Positions 26,807 to 37,648 of a stretch of DNA of 64,000 nt are shown one piece after another (position 1 is the stretch's first letter; each line of letters begins with the position of its first letter). Under the pieces are notes generated by a model. That model was not told the origin of the DNA, searched no databases, and worked only from the letters and a program-made list of their open reading frames with translations. This DNA is from Closterium sp. NIES-65 (Eukaryota > Streptophyta > Zygnematophyceae > Desmidiales > Closteriaceae), in the NCBI GenBank assembly GCA_948144175.1, contig CANXME010000900.1, positions 1-64,000 on the forward strand, read 5' to 3'. Position numbers and translations under genes: made by a program.

Positions 26807-27925
26807 GGCCTAGCGAGTGCAAAATTGCAAGAACAAGGGCCTAGCGTGTGCAAAATTGCAAGAACAAGGACCTAGCGTGTGCAAAATCGCAAGAACAAGG
26901 GCCTAGCGTGTGCAAAATTGCAAGAACAAGGGCCTATCGTGTGCAAAATTGCAAGAACAAGGGCCTAGCGAGTGCAAAATTGCAATAATAAGTGCCTAGC
27001 GAGTGCAAAATTGCAAGAACAAGGGGGTAGCGTGTACAAAATTGCAAGAACAAAGGCCTAGCATGTGCAAAATTGCAAGAACAAGGGCGTAGCGTGTACA
27101 AAATCGCAAGAACAAGGGCCTAGCGTGTGCAAAATCGCAAGAACAAGGGCCTAGCGTGTGCAAAATTGCAAGAACGAGGGCCTAGCGTGTGCAAAATTGC
27201 AAGAACAAGGGCCTAGCGTATGCAAAATTGCAAGAACAAGGGCCTAGCGTGTGCAAAATCGCAAGAACAAGGGCCTAGCAAGTGCAAAATTGCAAGAACA
27301 ACGGCCTAGCATGTGCAAAATAGCAAGAACAAGGGCCTAGCGTGTGCAAAATTGCAAGAACAAGGGCCTAGCGTGTGCAAAATTGCACGAACAAGGGCCT
27401 AGCGTGTACAAAATTGCAAGAACAAGGGCCTAGCGTGTGCAAACTTGGAAGAACAAGAGCCTAGCGTGTGCAAAATTGCAAGAACAAGGGCCTACCGTGT
27501 GCAAAATTGCAAGAACAAGGGCCTAGCATGTGCAAAATTGCAAGAACAAGGGCCTAGCGAGTGCAAAATTGCAAGAACAAGTGCCTAGCGAGTGCAAAAT
27601 TGCAAGAACAAAGGCGTAGCGTGTACAAAATCACAAGAACAAGGGCCTAGCGTGTGCAAAATTGCAAGAACAAGGGCCTAGCGTGTGCAAAATTGCAAGA
27701 ACAAGGGCCTAACGTGTGCAAAATTGCAAGAACAGGGGCCTAGCGTGTGCAAAATTGCAAGAACAAGGGACTAGCGTGTGCAAAATTGCAAGAACAAGGG
27801 CCTTGCGTGTGCAAAATCGCAAGAACAAGGGCCTAGCGAGTGCAAAATTGCAAGAACAACGGCCTAGCATGTGCAAAATTGCAAGAACAAGGGCCTAGCG
27901 TGTGCAAAATTGCAAGAACATGGGC

Positions 27926-28050
27926 CTAGCAAGTGCAAATTTGCAAAAACAAGGGCCTAGTGGGTGCAAAATTGAAAGAACAGGGGCCTAACGTGTGCAA
28001 AATTGCAAGAACAAGGGCCTAGCGTGTGCAAAATTGCACGAACAAGGGCC
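27926..28050 (+). repeat. Divergent A-monomer block, partial copy 3
   Basis: Only the first three to four monomers of the series recur here (AAGTGCAAATTTGCAAAAAC, GTGGGTGC with TTGAAAG, ACAGGGGCCTAACG). The offset from copy 2 is 1426 bp = 46 x 31. It then returns to ordinary monomers about 100 bp before the A/B boundary. Confidence 0.8.
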
Positions 28051-28133
28051 TAGCGAGTGCAAAATTGCAAGAACAAGGGCCTAGCGTGTGCAAAATTGCA
28101 AGAACAAGGACCTAGCGTGTGCAAAATCGCAAG

Positions 28134-28150
28134 AACAAGGGCCTAGAGAT
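28134..28150 (+). other. A/B satellite junction (CCTAG overlap)
   Basis: Satellite A runs unbroken to GGGCCTAG and satellite B continues from CCTAGAGATAGG. The five bases CCTAG at 28142-28146 belong to both consensus monomers, so no filler is present. The last A monomer carries the AAAATCGC variant. Such microhomology suits template switching or end joining. The 13 bases 28134-28146 are the ones absent from the mirror junction at 37640. Confidence 0.92.
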
Positions 28151-30077
28151 AGGCGCCCCTAGAGATAGGCGCCCCTATAGATAGGCGCCCCTAGAGATAG
28201 GCGTCCCTAGAGAGAGGCGCCCACAGAGATAGACGCCCCTAGAGAAAGGCGCCCCTAGAGATAGGCGCCCCTAGAGATAGGGGCCCCTAGAGATAGGCGC
28301 CCATAGAGATAGGCGCCCCTAGAGATAGGGGCCTATAGAGATAGGCGCCCCTAGAGACAGGCGCCCATAGAGACAGGCGCCCCTAGAGATAGGCGCCCAT
28401 AGAGATAGGCGCCCCTAGAGATAGGCGCCTATAGAGATAGGCGCCCCTAGAGATAGCGCCCTTAGAGATAGGCGCCCCTAGAGATAGGCACCACTAGAGA
28501 TGGGCCCCCATAGAGATAGGCGCCCCTAGAGATAGGCGCAATAGAGATACGCGCCTATAGAGATACGCGCCCCTAGAGATAAGCGCCCCTAGAGATAGGT
28601 GCCCCTAGAGATAGGCACCCATAGAGAAAGGCGCCCATAGAGATAGGCGCCCATAGAGATAGGTGCCCATAGAGACAGGCGCCCCTAGAGAGAGGCACCC
28701 ATGGCGATAGGCGCCCCTAGAGATAGGCGCCCCTAGAGATAGGCGCCCCTAGAGATAGGTGCCTCTAGAGATAGGCGCCCCTAGAGATAGGCACCCCTAT
28801 ACATGGGCCCCCATAGAGATAGGCGCCTCTAGAGATAGGCGCCCCTAAGGAGAGGCGCCCCTAGAGATAGGCGCCCATAGAGATAGGCGCCCCTAGAGAT
28901 AGGCGCCCATAGATTTAGGCGCCCATAGAGATAGGCGCCCATAGAGATAGGCGCCCCTAGAGATAGGCGCCCCTAGAGATAGGTGCTCATAGAGGTAGGC
29001 CTCGCTAGTGATTGGCGCCCCTAGAGATAGGCGCCCCTAGAGATAGGCGCCCTTAGAGATAGGCGCCCATAGAGATAGGCACCACTAGAGAGAGGCACCC
29101 ATAGAGATTGGCGCCCCTAGAGATAGGCGCCCCTAGAGATAGGCGCCCATAGAGATAGGCGCCCCTAGAGATAGGCGCCGATAGAGACAGGCGCCCATAG
29201 AGGTAGGCGCCGCTAAAGATAGGCGCCCCTAGAGATAGGCACCCCTAGAGATAGGCACCCCTAGAGATAGGCGCCCCTATAGATAGGCGCCCCTAGAGAT
29301 AGGCGTCCCTAGAGAGAGGCGCCCACAGAGATAGACGCCCCTAGAGATAGGCGCCCCTAGAGATAGGCGCCCCTAGAGATAGGCGCCCCTAGAGATAAGC
29401 TCCCCTTCAGATAGGCACCCATACAGATAGGAGCCCCTGGAGATAGGCGCCCCTAGAGACAGGCGCCCATAGAGATAGGCGCCCCTAGAGATAGGCGCCC
29501 ATAGAGATAGGCGCCCCTAGAGATAGGCGCCTATAGAGATAGGCGCCCCTAGAGATAGCGCCCTTAGAGATAGGCGCCCCTAGAGATAGGCGCCCCTAGA
29601 GATAGGCACCCCTAGAGATAGGCGCCCATAGAGACAGGCACCACTAGAGAGAGACACCCATAGAGATTGGCGCCCCTAGAGATAGGCGCCCTTAGAGATA
29701 GGCGCCCATAGAGATAGGCGCCCCTAGAGATAGGCGCCCATAGAGACCAGCGCCCATAGAGGTAGGCGCCGCTAGAGAAAGGCGCCCCTAGAGATAGGCA
29801 CCCCTAGAGATAGGCACCACTAGAGATAGGCGCCCCTATAGATAGGTGCCCCTATAGATAGGCGCCCCTAGAGATAGGCGTCCCTAGAGAGAGGCGCCCA
29901 CAGAGATAGGCGCCCCTAGAGAAAGGCGCCCCTAGAGATAGGCGCCCATAGAGATAGGCGCCCCTAAAGATAGGGGCCCGTAGAGATAGACGCCCCTAGA
30001 GACAGGCGCCCATAGAGATAGGCGCCCCTAGAGATAGGCGCCCATAGAGATAGGCGCCCCTAGAGACAGGCGCCTCT
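28142..30077 (+). repeat. Satellite B array, 16-bp monomer, + orientation
   Basis: A tandem array of AGAGATAGGCGCCCCT, about 120 copies, about 62% GC, with the palindromes GGCGCC and CTAG and one CpG per monomer. Frequent variants are CCCATAG for CCCCTAG, and GGCACC or GGTGCC for GGCGCC (CpG loss). A marker series (GCCCCTATAG, GGCGTCCCTAG, GAGAGAGGCGCCCACAG) recurs at about 28171, 29273 and 29848. The offsets are 1102 and 575 bp, that is 69 x 16 minus 2 and 36 x 16 minus 1. Missing bases are visible where GATAGCGCCC replaces GATAGGCGCCC (about 28453, 29546). There are no unique bases and no gene. Confidence 0.97.
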
Positions 30078-30095
30078 AGAGGGGCTCCTGTCTCT
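30061..30095. other. Head-to-head inversion centre of satellite B
   Basis: At 30073-30082 the sequence is CCTCTAGAGG, a perfect 10-bp palindrome centred between 30077 and 30078. To the left B reads AGAGATAGGCGCC and to the right it reads GGCGCCTATCTCT. Close to the centre the arms are GAGACAGGCG and GGGGCTCCTGTCTC, which pair apart from a two-base asymmetry. Farther out the individual monomer variants of the two arms do not mirror each other, so this is not a fresh fold-back. The core lies over the CTAG of the B monomer, itself a palindrome. Confidence 0.93.
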
Positions 30096-33000
30096 ATGGG
30101 CACCTATCTTTATAGGCGCCTATCTCTATGGGCGCCTATCTCTAGGGGCGCCTATCTCTAGGCACGCCTATCTCTATGGGCGCCTATCTGTAGGGGCGCC
30201 TATCTCTAGGGGCTCCTGTCTCTATGGGCACCTATCTTTATGGGCGCCTATCTCTAGGGGCTCCTGTCTCTATGGGCACCTATCTTTATAGGCGCCTATC
30301 TCTATGGGCGCCTATCTCTAGGGGCGCCTATCTCTAGGGGCGCCTATCTCTAGCGGCGCCTATCTCTATGGGCGCCTATCTCTAGGGGCGCCTATCTCTA
30401 GGGGCTCTTATCTCTATGGGAGCCTGTCTCTAGGGGCGCGTATCTTTAAGGGCGCCTATCTCTAGGGGCGCCTATCTCTAGGGGCGCCTATCTCTACGGG
30501 CGACTATCTCCTGGGGCGCCTATCTCTATGGGCGCATATACCTAGGGGCGCCTATCTATAGGGTCGCCTCTCTATAGGGGCGCTTATCTCTAGGAGTGCC
30601 TATCTCTAGGGGCGTCTATCTCTAGGGGCGCCTATCTCTAGGGGCGCCTATCTCTTGGGGCGCCTATCTTTATGGGCGCCTATCTATATAAGCGCCTATC
30701 TCTAGGGGCGCCTATCTCTATGGGCGCCTATCTCTAGGGGCGCCATCTCTAAAGGCGCGTATCTCTAGGGGCGCCTATCTCTAGAGGCGCCTATCTCTAG
30801 GGGCGCTTGTCTCTAGGGGTGCCTATCTCCATGGGCGCCTATCTCTAGCGGCGCCTATCTCTATGGGCGCCTATCTCTAGGGGCGCCTATCTCTAGGGGG
30901 CGCCTATCTTTAGTGGCTCCTATCTCTATGGGCACCTATCTCTAGGGGCTCTTATCTCTAGGAGCGCCTATCTCTATGGGCGCCTATCTCTAGGGGCGCC
31001 TGTCTATAGGGGCGCCTATCTGTAGGGGCGCCTATCTCTAGGGCCGCCTATCTCTAGGGGCACCTATCTCTAGGGGCACCTATCTCTAGGGGCGCCTATC
31101 TCTAGGGGCGCCTATTCTAAGGGCGCCTATATCTAGGAGCGCCTATCTCTTGGGGCGCCTATCTCTAGGGGCACCTATCTCTAGGGGTGCCTATCTCTAG
31201 GGGCTCCTATCTCTATGGGCACCAATATCTAGGAGGGCCTATCTCTAGGGGCGCCTATCTCTAGGGGCGCCTATCTCGGTGGGCGCCTCTCTCTAGGGGC
31301 GCCTATCTCTATGGACGCATATACCTAGAGGCGCCTATCTATAGGGGCGCCTATCTCTAGGGGCGCCTATCTCTAGGGACGCCTATCTCTAGGGGCGCCT
31401 ATATCTATGGGCGCCTATCTCTATGAGCGCCTATCTATAGGGGCGCATTCTCTATGGGCGCCTATCTCTAGGGGGCGCCTATCTTTAGGGGCTCCTATCT
31501 CTATGGGCACCTATCTCTAGGGGCTCTTATCTCTAGGAGCGCCTATCTCTAGGGGCGCCTATCTCTAGGGGCGCCTATCTCTAGGGGCGCCTGTCTGTAG
31601 GGGAGCCTATCTCTAGGGCCGCCTATCTCTAGGGGCACCTATCTCTAGGGGCGCCTATCTCTAGGGGCGCCTATCTCTAGGGGCGCCTATTCTAGGGGCG
31701 CCTATATCTAGGATCCCCTATCTCTAGGGGCGCCTATCTCCAGGGGCTCATATCTCTACGGGCACCTATCTCTAGGGGCGCTCATCTCTAGGAGCGCCTA
31801 TCTCTAGGGGCGCCTATCTTTAGGGGCGCCTATCTCTAAGGGCGTCTATCTCTAGGGGCGCCGATCTCTAGGAGCGCCTATCTCTATGGGCGCCTATCTA
31901 GGGGCGCCTATGTCTAAGGGCGCCTATCTCTAGGGGCGCCTATCTCTAGGTGCGCCTATCTCTATGGGCGCCTAAATCTAGGAGCGCCTATCTCTAAGGG
32001 CGCCAATCTCTATGGGCGCCTATCTCTAGGGGCGCCTATCTATAGGGGCGCCTATCTCTATGGGCGCCTATCTACAGGGGCGCCTATCTCTATGGGCGCC
32101 TATCTCTATGGGCGCCTATCGCTATGGGCGCCTATCTCTAGGGGCGCCTATCTCTAGGGGCGCCTATCTCTAGGGGCGCCTATCTCTATGGGCACCTATC
32201 TCTAGAGGCGCCTATCTCTATGGGCGCCTATCTCTAGGGGCACCTATCTCTAGGGGCGCCTATCTCTAGGGGCACCTATCTCTAGGGGCGCCTATCTCTA
32301 GGGGCCCCTATCTCTAGGGTCTCCTATCTCTATGGGCACCTATCTCTAGGGGCTCCTATCTCTATGGGCGCCTATCTCTAGTGGCACCTATCTCTAGGGG
32401 CGCCTATCTCTAGGGGCGCCTATCTCTATGGGCGCCTATCTCTAGGGGCACCTATCTCTAGGGGCGCGTATCTCTAGGGGCACCTATCTCTATGGGCACC
32501 TATCTCTATGGGCACCTATCTCTATGGGCACCTATCTCTAGGGGCGCCTATCTCTAGGGGTGCCTATCTCTAGGGGCGCCTATCTCTAGGGGCCCCTATC
32601 TCTATGGGCACCTATCTCTAGGGGCGCCTATCTCTAGGGGCGCCTATCTCTAGGGGCGCCTATCTCTAGGGGCGCCTATCTCTAGGTGCGCCTATCTCTA
32701 GGGGCGCCTATCTCTATGGGCGCCTGACTCAAGGGGCGCGTATCTTTAGGGGCGCCTATCTCTAGGGGCGCCTATCTCTAGGGGCGCCTATCTCTATGGG
32801 CGCCTATCTCTAGGGGCGCCATCTCCAGGGGCGCCTATCTCTAGGGGCGCCTATCTCCGAGGGCGCCTATCTCTAGGTGCGCCTATCTCTACGGGTGCCT
32901 ATCTCTAGGGCCGCCTATCTCTAGCGGCGCCTATATCTGTGGGCGCCTATCTCTAAGGGCGCCTATCTCTATGGGCGCCTATCTATAGGGGCGCCTATCT

Positions 33001-36000
33001 TTAGGGGCTCCTATCTCTATGGGTACCTATCTCTATGGGCGCCTATCTCTAGGGGTGCCTATCTATAGGGGCGCCTATCTGTAGGGGCGCCTATCTATAG
33101 GGGCGCCTATCTCTAGGGGCGCCTATCTCTAGGGGCGCCTATCTATAGGGGCGCCTATCTCTAGGGGCGCCTATCTCTAGGGGCGCCTATTTTTAGGGGC
33201 GCCTATCTCGAGGGGCGCCTATCTCTAGGGGTGCCTATCTCTAGGGGCTCCTATCTCTATGGGCGTTTGTCTCTAGGGGCGCGTATCTTTAGGGGCGCCT
33301 ATCTCTAGGGGCGCCTATCTCTAGGGGCGCCTATCTCTATTGGCGCCTATCTATAGGGGCGCCTATCTCTAGGGGCGCCTATCTCTAGGGGCGCCTATCT
33401 CTAAGGGCGCCTATCTCTAGGGCCGCCTATCTCTAGGGGCGCCTATTTCTATGGGCGCCTATCTCTATGGGCGCCTATCTCTATGAGCGCCTATCTCAAT
33501 GAGCGCATATCTCTAGGAGCGCCTATCTCTCGGGGCGCCTATCTCTGTAGGTGCCTATCTCTAGGGGCGCCTATCTCTATGGGCGCCTATCTCTAGGGGC
33601 GCCTATATTTAGGGGCGCCTATCTCTATGGGCGCCTATCTCTATGGGCGCCTATCTCTCGGGGAGGCTATCTCTAGGGGCGCCTATCTCAATGGGCGCCT
33701 ATCTCTCAGGGCGCCTATCTCTAGGGGCGCCTATCTCTAGCGGCGCCTATCTCTATGGGCGCCTATCTATAGGGGCGCCTATCTATAGGGGCGCGTATCT
33801 CTAAGGGCGCCTATTTATAGGGGCGCCTATCTGTAGGGGCGCCTATCTCTAGGGGCTCCTATCTCTATGGGCGCTTGTATCTAGGGGAGCGTATCTTTAG
33901 GGGCGCCTATCTCGAAGGGCGCCTATCTCTAGGGGCGCCTATCTCTATTGGCGCCTATCTCTAGGGGCGCCTATCTCTACGGGCGCCTATCTCTAGGGGC
34001 GCCTATCTCTAAGGGCGCCTATCTCTAGGGACGCCTATCTCTAGGGGCGCCTATCTCTAGGGGCGCCTATCTCTATGGGCGCCTATCTCTCGGGGCGCCT
34101 ATCTCTAGGGGCGCCTATCTCTAGCGGCGCCTATCTCTATGGGCGCCTATCTCTAGGGGCGCCTATCTCTATGGGCGCATATCTCTAAGGGCGCCTATCT
34201 CTAGGGGCGCCTATCTCTAGCGGCGCCTATCTCTATGGGCGCCTATCTCTAGGGGCGCCTATCTCTAAGGGCGCCTATCTCTAGGGGCGCCTATCTATAG
34301 GGGCGCCTATCTCTATGGGCGCCTATCTATAGGGGCGCCTATCTCTATGGGCGCCTATCTCTATGGGCGCCTATCGCTATGGGCGCCTATCTCTAGGGGC
34401 GCCTATCTCTAGGTGCGCCTATCTCTATGGGCACCTTTCTCTCGGGGCGCCTATCTCTAGGGGCGCCTATCTCTAGCGGCGCCTATCTCTGTGGGCACCT
34501 ATCTCTAGAGGCGCCTATCTCTATGGGCGCCTATCTCTAAGGGCACCTATCTCTAGGGGCGCCTATCTCTAGGGGCACCTATCTCTATGGGCGCCTATCT
34601 CTAGGGGCCCCTATCTCTATGGACTCCTATCTCTATGGGCACCTATCTCTAGGGGCGCCTATCTCTAGGGGCCCCTATCTCTAGGGTCTCCTATCTCTAT
34701 GGGCACCTATCTCTAGGGGCTCCTATCTCTATGGGCGCCTATCTCTAGGGGCGCCTATCTCTATGGGCGCCTATCACTAGTGGCACCTATCTCTAGGGGC
34801 GCCTATCTCTAGGGGCGCCTATCTCTATGGGCGCCTATCTCTAGGGGCACCTATCTCTAGGGGCGCCTATCTCTAGGGGCACCTATCTCTATGGGCACCT
34901 ATCTCTATGGACACCTATCTCTATGGGCACCTATCTCTAGGGGCGCCTATCTCTAGGGGTGCCTATCTCTAGGGGTACCTATCTCTAGGGGCCCCTATCT
35001 CTAGGGGCTCCTATCTCTATGGGCACCTATCTCTAGGGGCGCCCATCTCTAGGGGCGCCTATCTCTAGGGGCGCCTATCTGTAGGGTCGCCTATCTATAG
35101 GGGCGCCTATCTCTAGGAGTGCCTATGTCTAGGGGCGCCTATCTCTAGGGGCACCTATCTTCAGGGGCGTCTATCTCAAGGGGCGCCTATCTTTAGGGGC
35201 GCCTATCTCTAGGGGCGCCTATCTCTATGGGCGCCTATCTATATGAGCGCCTATCTCCAGGGGCACCTATCTCTATGGGCGCCTATCTCTAGGGGCGCCT
35301 ATCTCTAGGGGCGCCTATTTTTAGGGGTGCCTATCTCTAGGTGCGCCTATCTCTAGGGGCGCCTATCTCTATGGGCGCCTGTCTCGAGGGGCGCGTATCT
35401 TTAGGGGCGCCTATCTCTAGGGGCGCCTATCTCTAGGGGGGCCTATCTCTATGGGCGCCTATCTCTAGGGGCGCCTATCTCCAGGGGCGCCTATCTCTAG
35501 GGGCGCCTATCTTCGAGGGCGCCTATCTCTAGGTGCGCCTATCTCTAGGGGTGCCTATCTCTAGGGCCGCCTATCTCTAGCGGCGCCTATATCTGTGGGC
35601 GCCTATCTCTAAGGGCGCCTATCTCTAGGGGCGCCTATCTATAGGGGCGCCTATCTTTAGGGGCTCCTATCTCTATGGGTACCTATCTCTCTGGGCGCCC
35701 ATCTCTAGGGGTGCCTATCTATAGGGGCGCCTATCTGTAGGGGCGCCTATCTGTAGGGGCGCCTATCTGTAGGGCCGCCTATCTCTAGGGGCGCCTATCT
35801 ATAGGGGCGCCTATCTCTAGGGGCGCCTATCTCTAGGGGCGCCTATTTTTAGGGGCGCCTATCTCGAGGGGCGCCTATCTCTAGGGGTGCCTATCTCTAG
35901 GGGCTCCTATCTCTATGGGCGCCTATCTCTAGGGGCGCGTATCTTTAGGGGCGCCTATCTCTAGGGGCGCCTATCTCTAGGGGCGCCTATCTCTATTGGC

Positions 36001-37642
36001 GCCTATCTATAGGGGCGCCTATCTCTAGGGGCGCCTATCTCTAGGGGCGCCTATCTCTTAGGGCGCCTATCTCTAGGGCCGCCTATCTCTAGGGGCGCCT
36101 ATCTCTATGGGTGCCTATCTCTATGGGCGCCTATATCTATGAGCGCCTATCTCAATGAGCGCATATCTCTAGGGGCGCCTATCTCTCGGGGCGCCTATCT
36201 CTGTAGGTGCCTATCTCTAGGGGCGCCTATCTCTATGGGCGCCTATCTCTAGGGGCGCCTATATTTAGGGGCGCCTATCTCTATGGGCGCCTATCTCTAT
36301 GGGCGCCTATCTCTCGGGGAGGCTATCTCTAAGGGCGCCTATCTCAATGGGCGCCTATCTCTCAGGGCGCCTATCTCTAGGGGCGCCTATCTCTAGCGGC
36401 GCCTATCTCTATGGGCGCCTATCTATAGGGGCGCCTATCTATAGGGGCACCTATCTCTATGGGCGCCTATCTCTAAGGGCGCCTATTTATAGGGGCGCCT
36501 ATCTCTAGGGGCGCCTATCTCTAGGGGCTCCTATCTCTATGGGCGCCTGTATCTAGGGGAGCGTATCTTTAGGGGCGCCTATCTCTAGGGGCGCCTATCT
36601 CTAGGGGCGCCTATCTCTATTGGCGCCTATCTCTAGGGGCGCCTATCTCTACGGGCGCCTATCTCTAGGGGCGTCTATCTCTAAGGGCGCCTATCTCTAG
36701 GGACGCCTATCTCTAGGGGCGCCTATCTCTAGGGGCGCCTATCTCTATGGGCGCCTATCTCTCGGGGCGCCTATCTCTAGGGGCGCCTATCTCTAGCGGC
36801 GCCTATCTCTATGGGCGCCTATCTCTATGGGCGCCTATCTCTATGGGTGCATATCTCTAAGGGCGCCTATCTCTAGGGGCGCCTATCTCTAGCGGCGCCT
36901 ATCTCTATGGGCGCCTATCTCTAGGGGCGCCTATCTCTAAGGGCGCCTATCTCTAGGGGTGCCTATCTCTAGGGGCGCCTATCTCTAGGGGCGCCTATCT
37001 CTAGCAGCGCCTATCTCTATGGGCGCCTATCTCTAGGGACGCCTATCTCTAGGGGCGCCTATCTCTAGGGGCACCTATCTTTAGGGGCTCCTATCTCTAT
37101 AGGCACCTATCTCTAGGGGCTCTTATCTCTAGGAGCGCCTACCTCTAGGGGCGCCTGTCTCTAGGGGCGCCTATCTCTATAAGCACCTATCTCTAGGGGC
37201 GCCTATCGCTAGGGGCGCCTATCTCTAGGGGCGCCTATCTCTAGGGGCTCCTATCTCTAGGAGCGCTTATCTCTAGGAGCGCTTACCTCTAGGGGCGCCT
37301 ATCTATAGGGGCGCCTATCTCTAGGGGCGCCTATCTCTAGGGGCTCCTATCTCTAGGAGCGCTTATCTCTAGGAGCGCTTACCTCTAGGGGCGCCTATCT
37401 CTAGGGGCTCCTATCTCTATGGGAGCATGTCTCTAGGGGCGTGTATCTTTAGGGGCGCCTATCTCTAGGGGCGCCAATCTCTAGGGGCGCCTATCTCTAT
37501 GGGCGCCTATCTCTAGGGGCGCCTATCACTAGGGGCGCCTATCTCTAGGGGCGCCTATCTCTAAGGGCGCCTATCTCGAGGGGCGCCGATCTCTAGGGGC
37601 GCCTATCTCTATGGGCGCATATCTCTATGGGCGCCTATCTCT
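30078..37642 (-). repeat. Satellite B array, inverted orientation (B')
   Basis: About 470 copies of the reverse-complement monomer (AGGGGCGCCTATCTCT). The arm is nearly four times as long as the + orientation arm. Variant monomers include ATGGGCGCC, AGGGGCTCC, GGGCACC, TATCTTTAGG and TATCTATAGG. The longest open frame, 36299-36508, is a 16-residue low-complexity repeat and is not a gene. A small local HOR of 96 bp (6 x 16) with GAGCGCTTAT and GCTTACC is seen at 37261 and 37357. Confidence 0.97.
32040..36970 (-). repeat. 2.3-2.7 kb duplication inside B'
   Basis: Rare variants line up in two successive copies. TATCGCTATGG is at 32117 and 34372. CTATATCTGT is at 32931 and 35587 (2656 bp = 166 x 16). 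CTATCTCAATGAGCGC is at 33491 and 36147 (2656). CTAGGGGAGCG is at 33881 and 36553 (2672 = 167 x 16). Before 32820 the offset is smaller (2255, 2367, 2399), each one base short of a multiple of 16. This is explained by one lost base at about 32820 (GCGCCATCTCC). The second copy has thus gained whole monomers at several points. Confidence 0.85.
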
Positions 37643-37648
37643 TGCAAT
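37634..37648. other. B'/A' satellite junction (TCT overlap)
   Basis: Inverted B runs to CCTATCTCT and inverted A starts at TCTTGCAATTTTGC, with TCT at 37640-37642 shared. Read on the - strand the junction is GCAAGAGATAGGCG. It enters satellite B at the same B base as the left junction (AGATAGGCG), but leaves satellite A 13 bases earlier. Confidence 0.92.

Larger units (their letters stand above)
1..28146 (+). repeat. Satellite A array, 31-bp monomer, + orientation
   Basis: A continuous tandem array of a 31-bp monomer; bases 1981-2011 are one consensus copy. Key words are GGGCCTAGCGTGTGC followed by AAAATTGCAAGAACAA. About 900 copies are present and the array runs off the left edge of the window. 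The monomer is about 48% GC, carries one CpG (in TAGCGTG) and contains the small palindromes GGCC, CTAG, TGCA, AATT and TTGCAA. Common variants are AGCATG and AGTGTG (CpG loss), GCGAGTGC, GGTCTAG, AATAGC, and a GGGCGTAG/GTACAAAATCGC pair. The stop triplet TAG in CCTAG falls in one of three frames and the frame shifts every monomer, so open frames are normally capped near 60 codons. I see no gene, promoter or inserted element. The family is not one I recognise by name. Confidence 0.98.
14820..28146 (+). repeat. Satellite A, HOR-rich GCGAGTGC / GTACAAAATCGC subfamily
   Basis: This 13-kb part is built from monomers with GCGAGTGC, AAGTGCCTAG, GGGCGTAGCGTGTAC with AAAATCGC, AACGGCCTAGCATG and AAGAGCCTAG, in recurring order. 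A marker pair (CCTAACATGTGC, then GGTCCTAGCGTGTGT in the next monomer) recurs at 18103, 19591, 20117, 21419 and 22287, and also at 9227. Spacings are whole monomers apart from known indels: 1488 bp is 48 x 31, 526 is 17 x 31 minus one base lost near 19640, and 868 is 28 x 31. A second marker, CTACCGAGTGC followed by CGAGTGGAAAATTGC, recurs near 18383, 20520, 22690 and 24736 (2138, 2170 and 2046 bp apart: 69 x 31 minus 1, 70 x 31, 66 x 31). GCGAGTGC is not seen in the inverted A array. Confidence 0.88.

Noticed and set aside
1..28146. CRISPR-like array of 31-bp repeats
   Set aside because: The repeats abut with no spacers, there are no cas genes, and copy number and variation fit a eukaryotic satellite.
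1..28146. 31-bp monomer as a decayed dimer of a 16-bp unit
   Set aside because: The only internal repeat is TGCAA at 8-base spacing. The halves do not align, so there is no support for a shared origin with B or D.
36299..36508. 69-codon frame in B' (Gly/Leu/Ser-rich)
   Set aside because: A pure 16-bp repeat translation, with no start context or non-repeat part.
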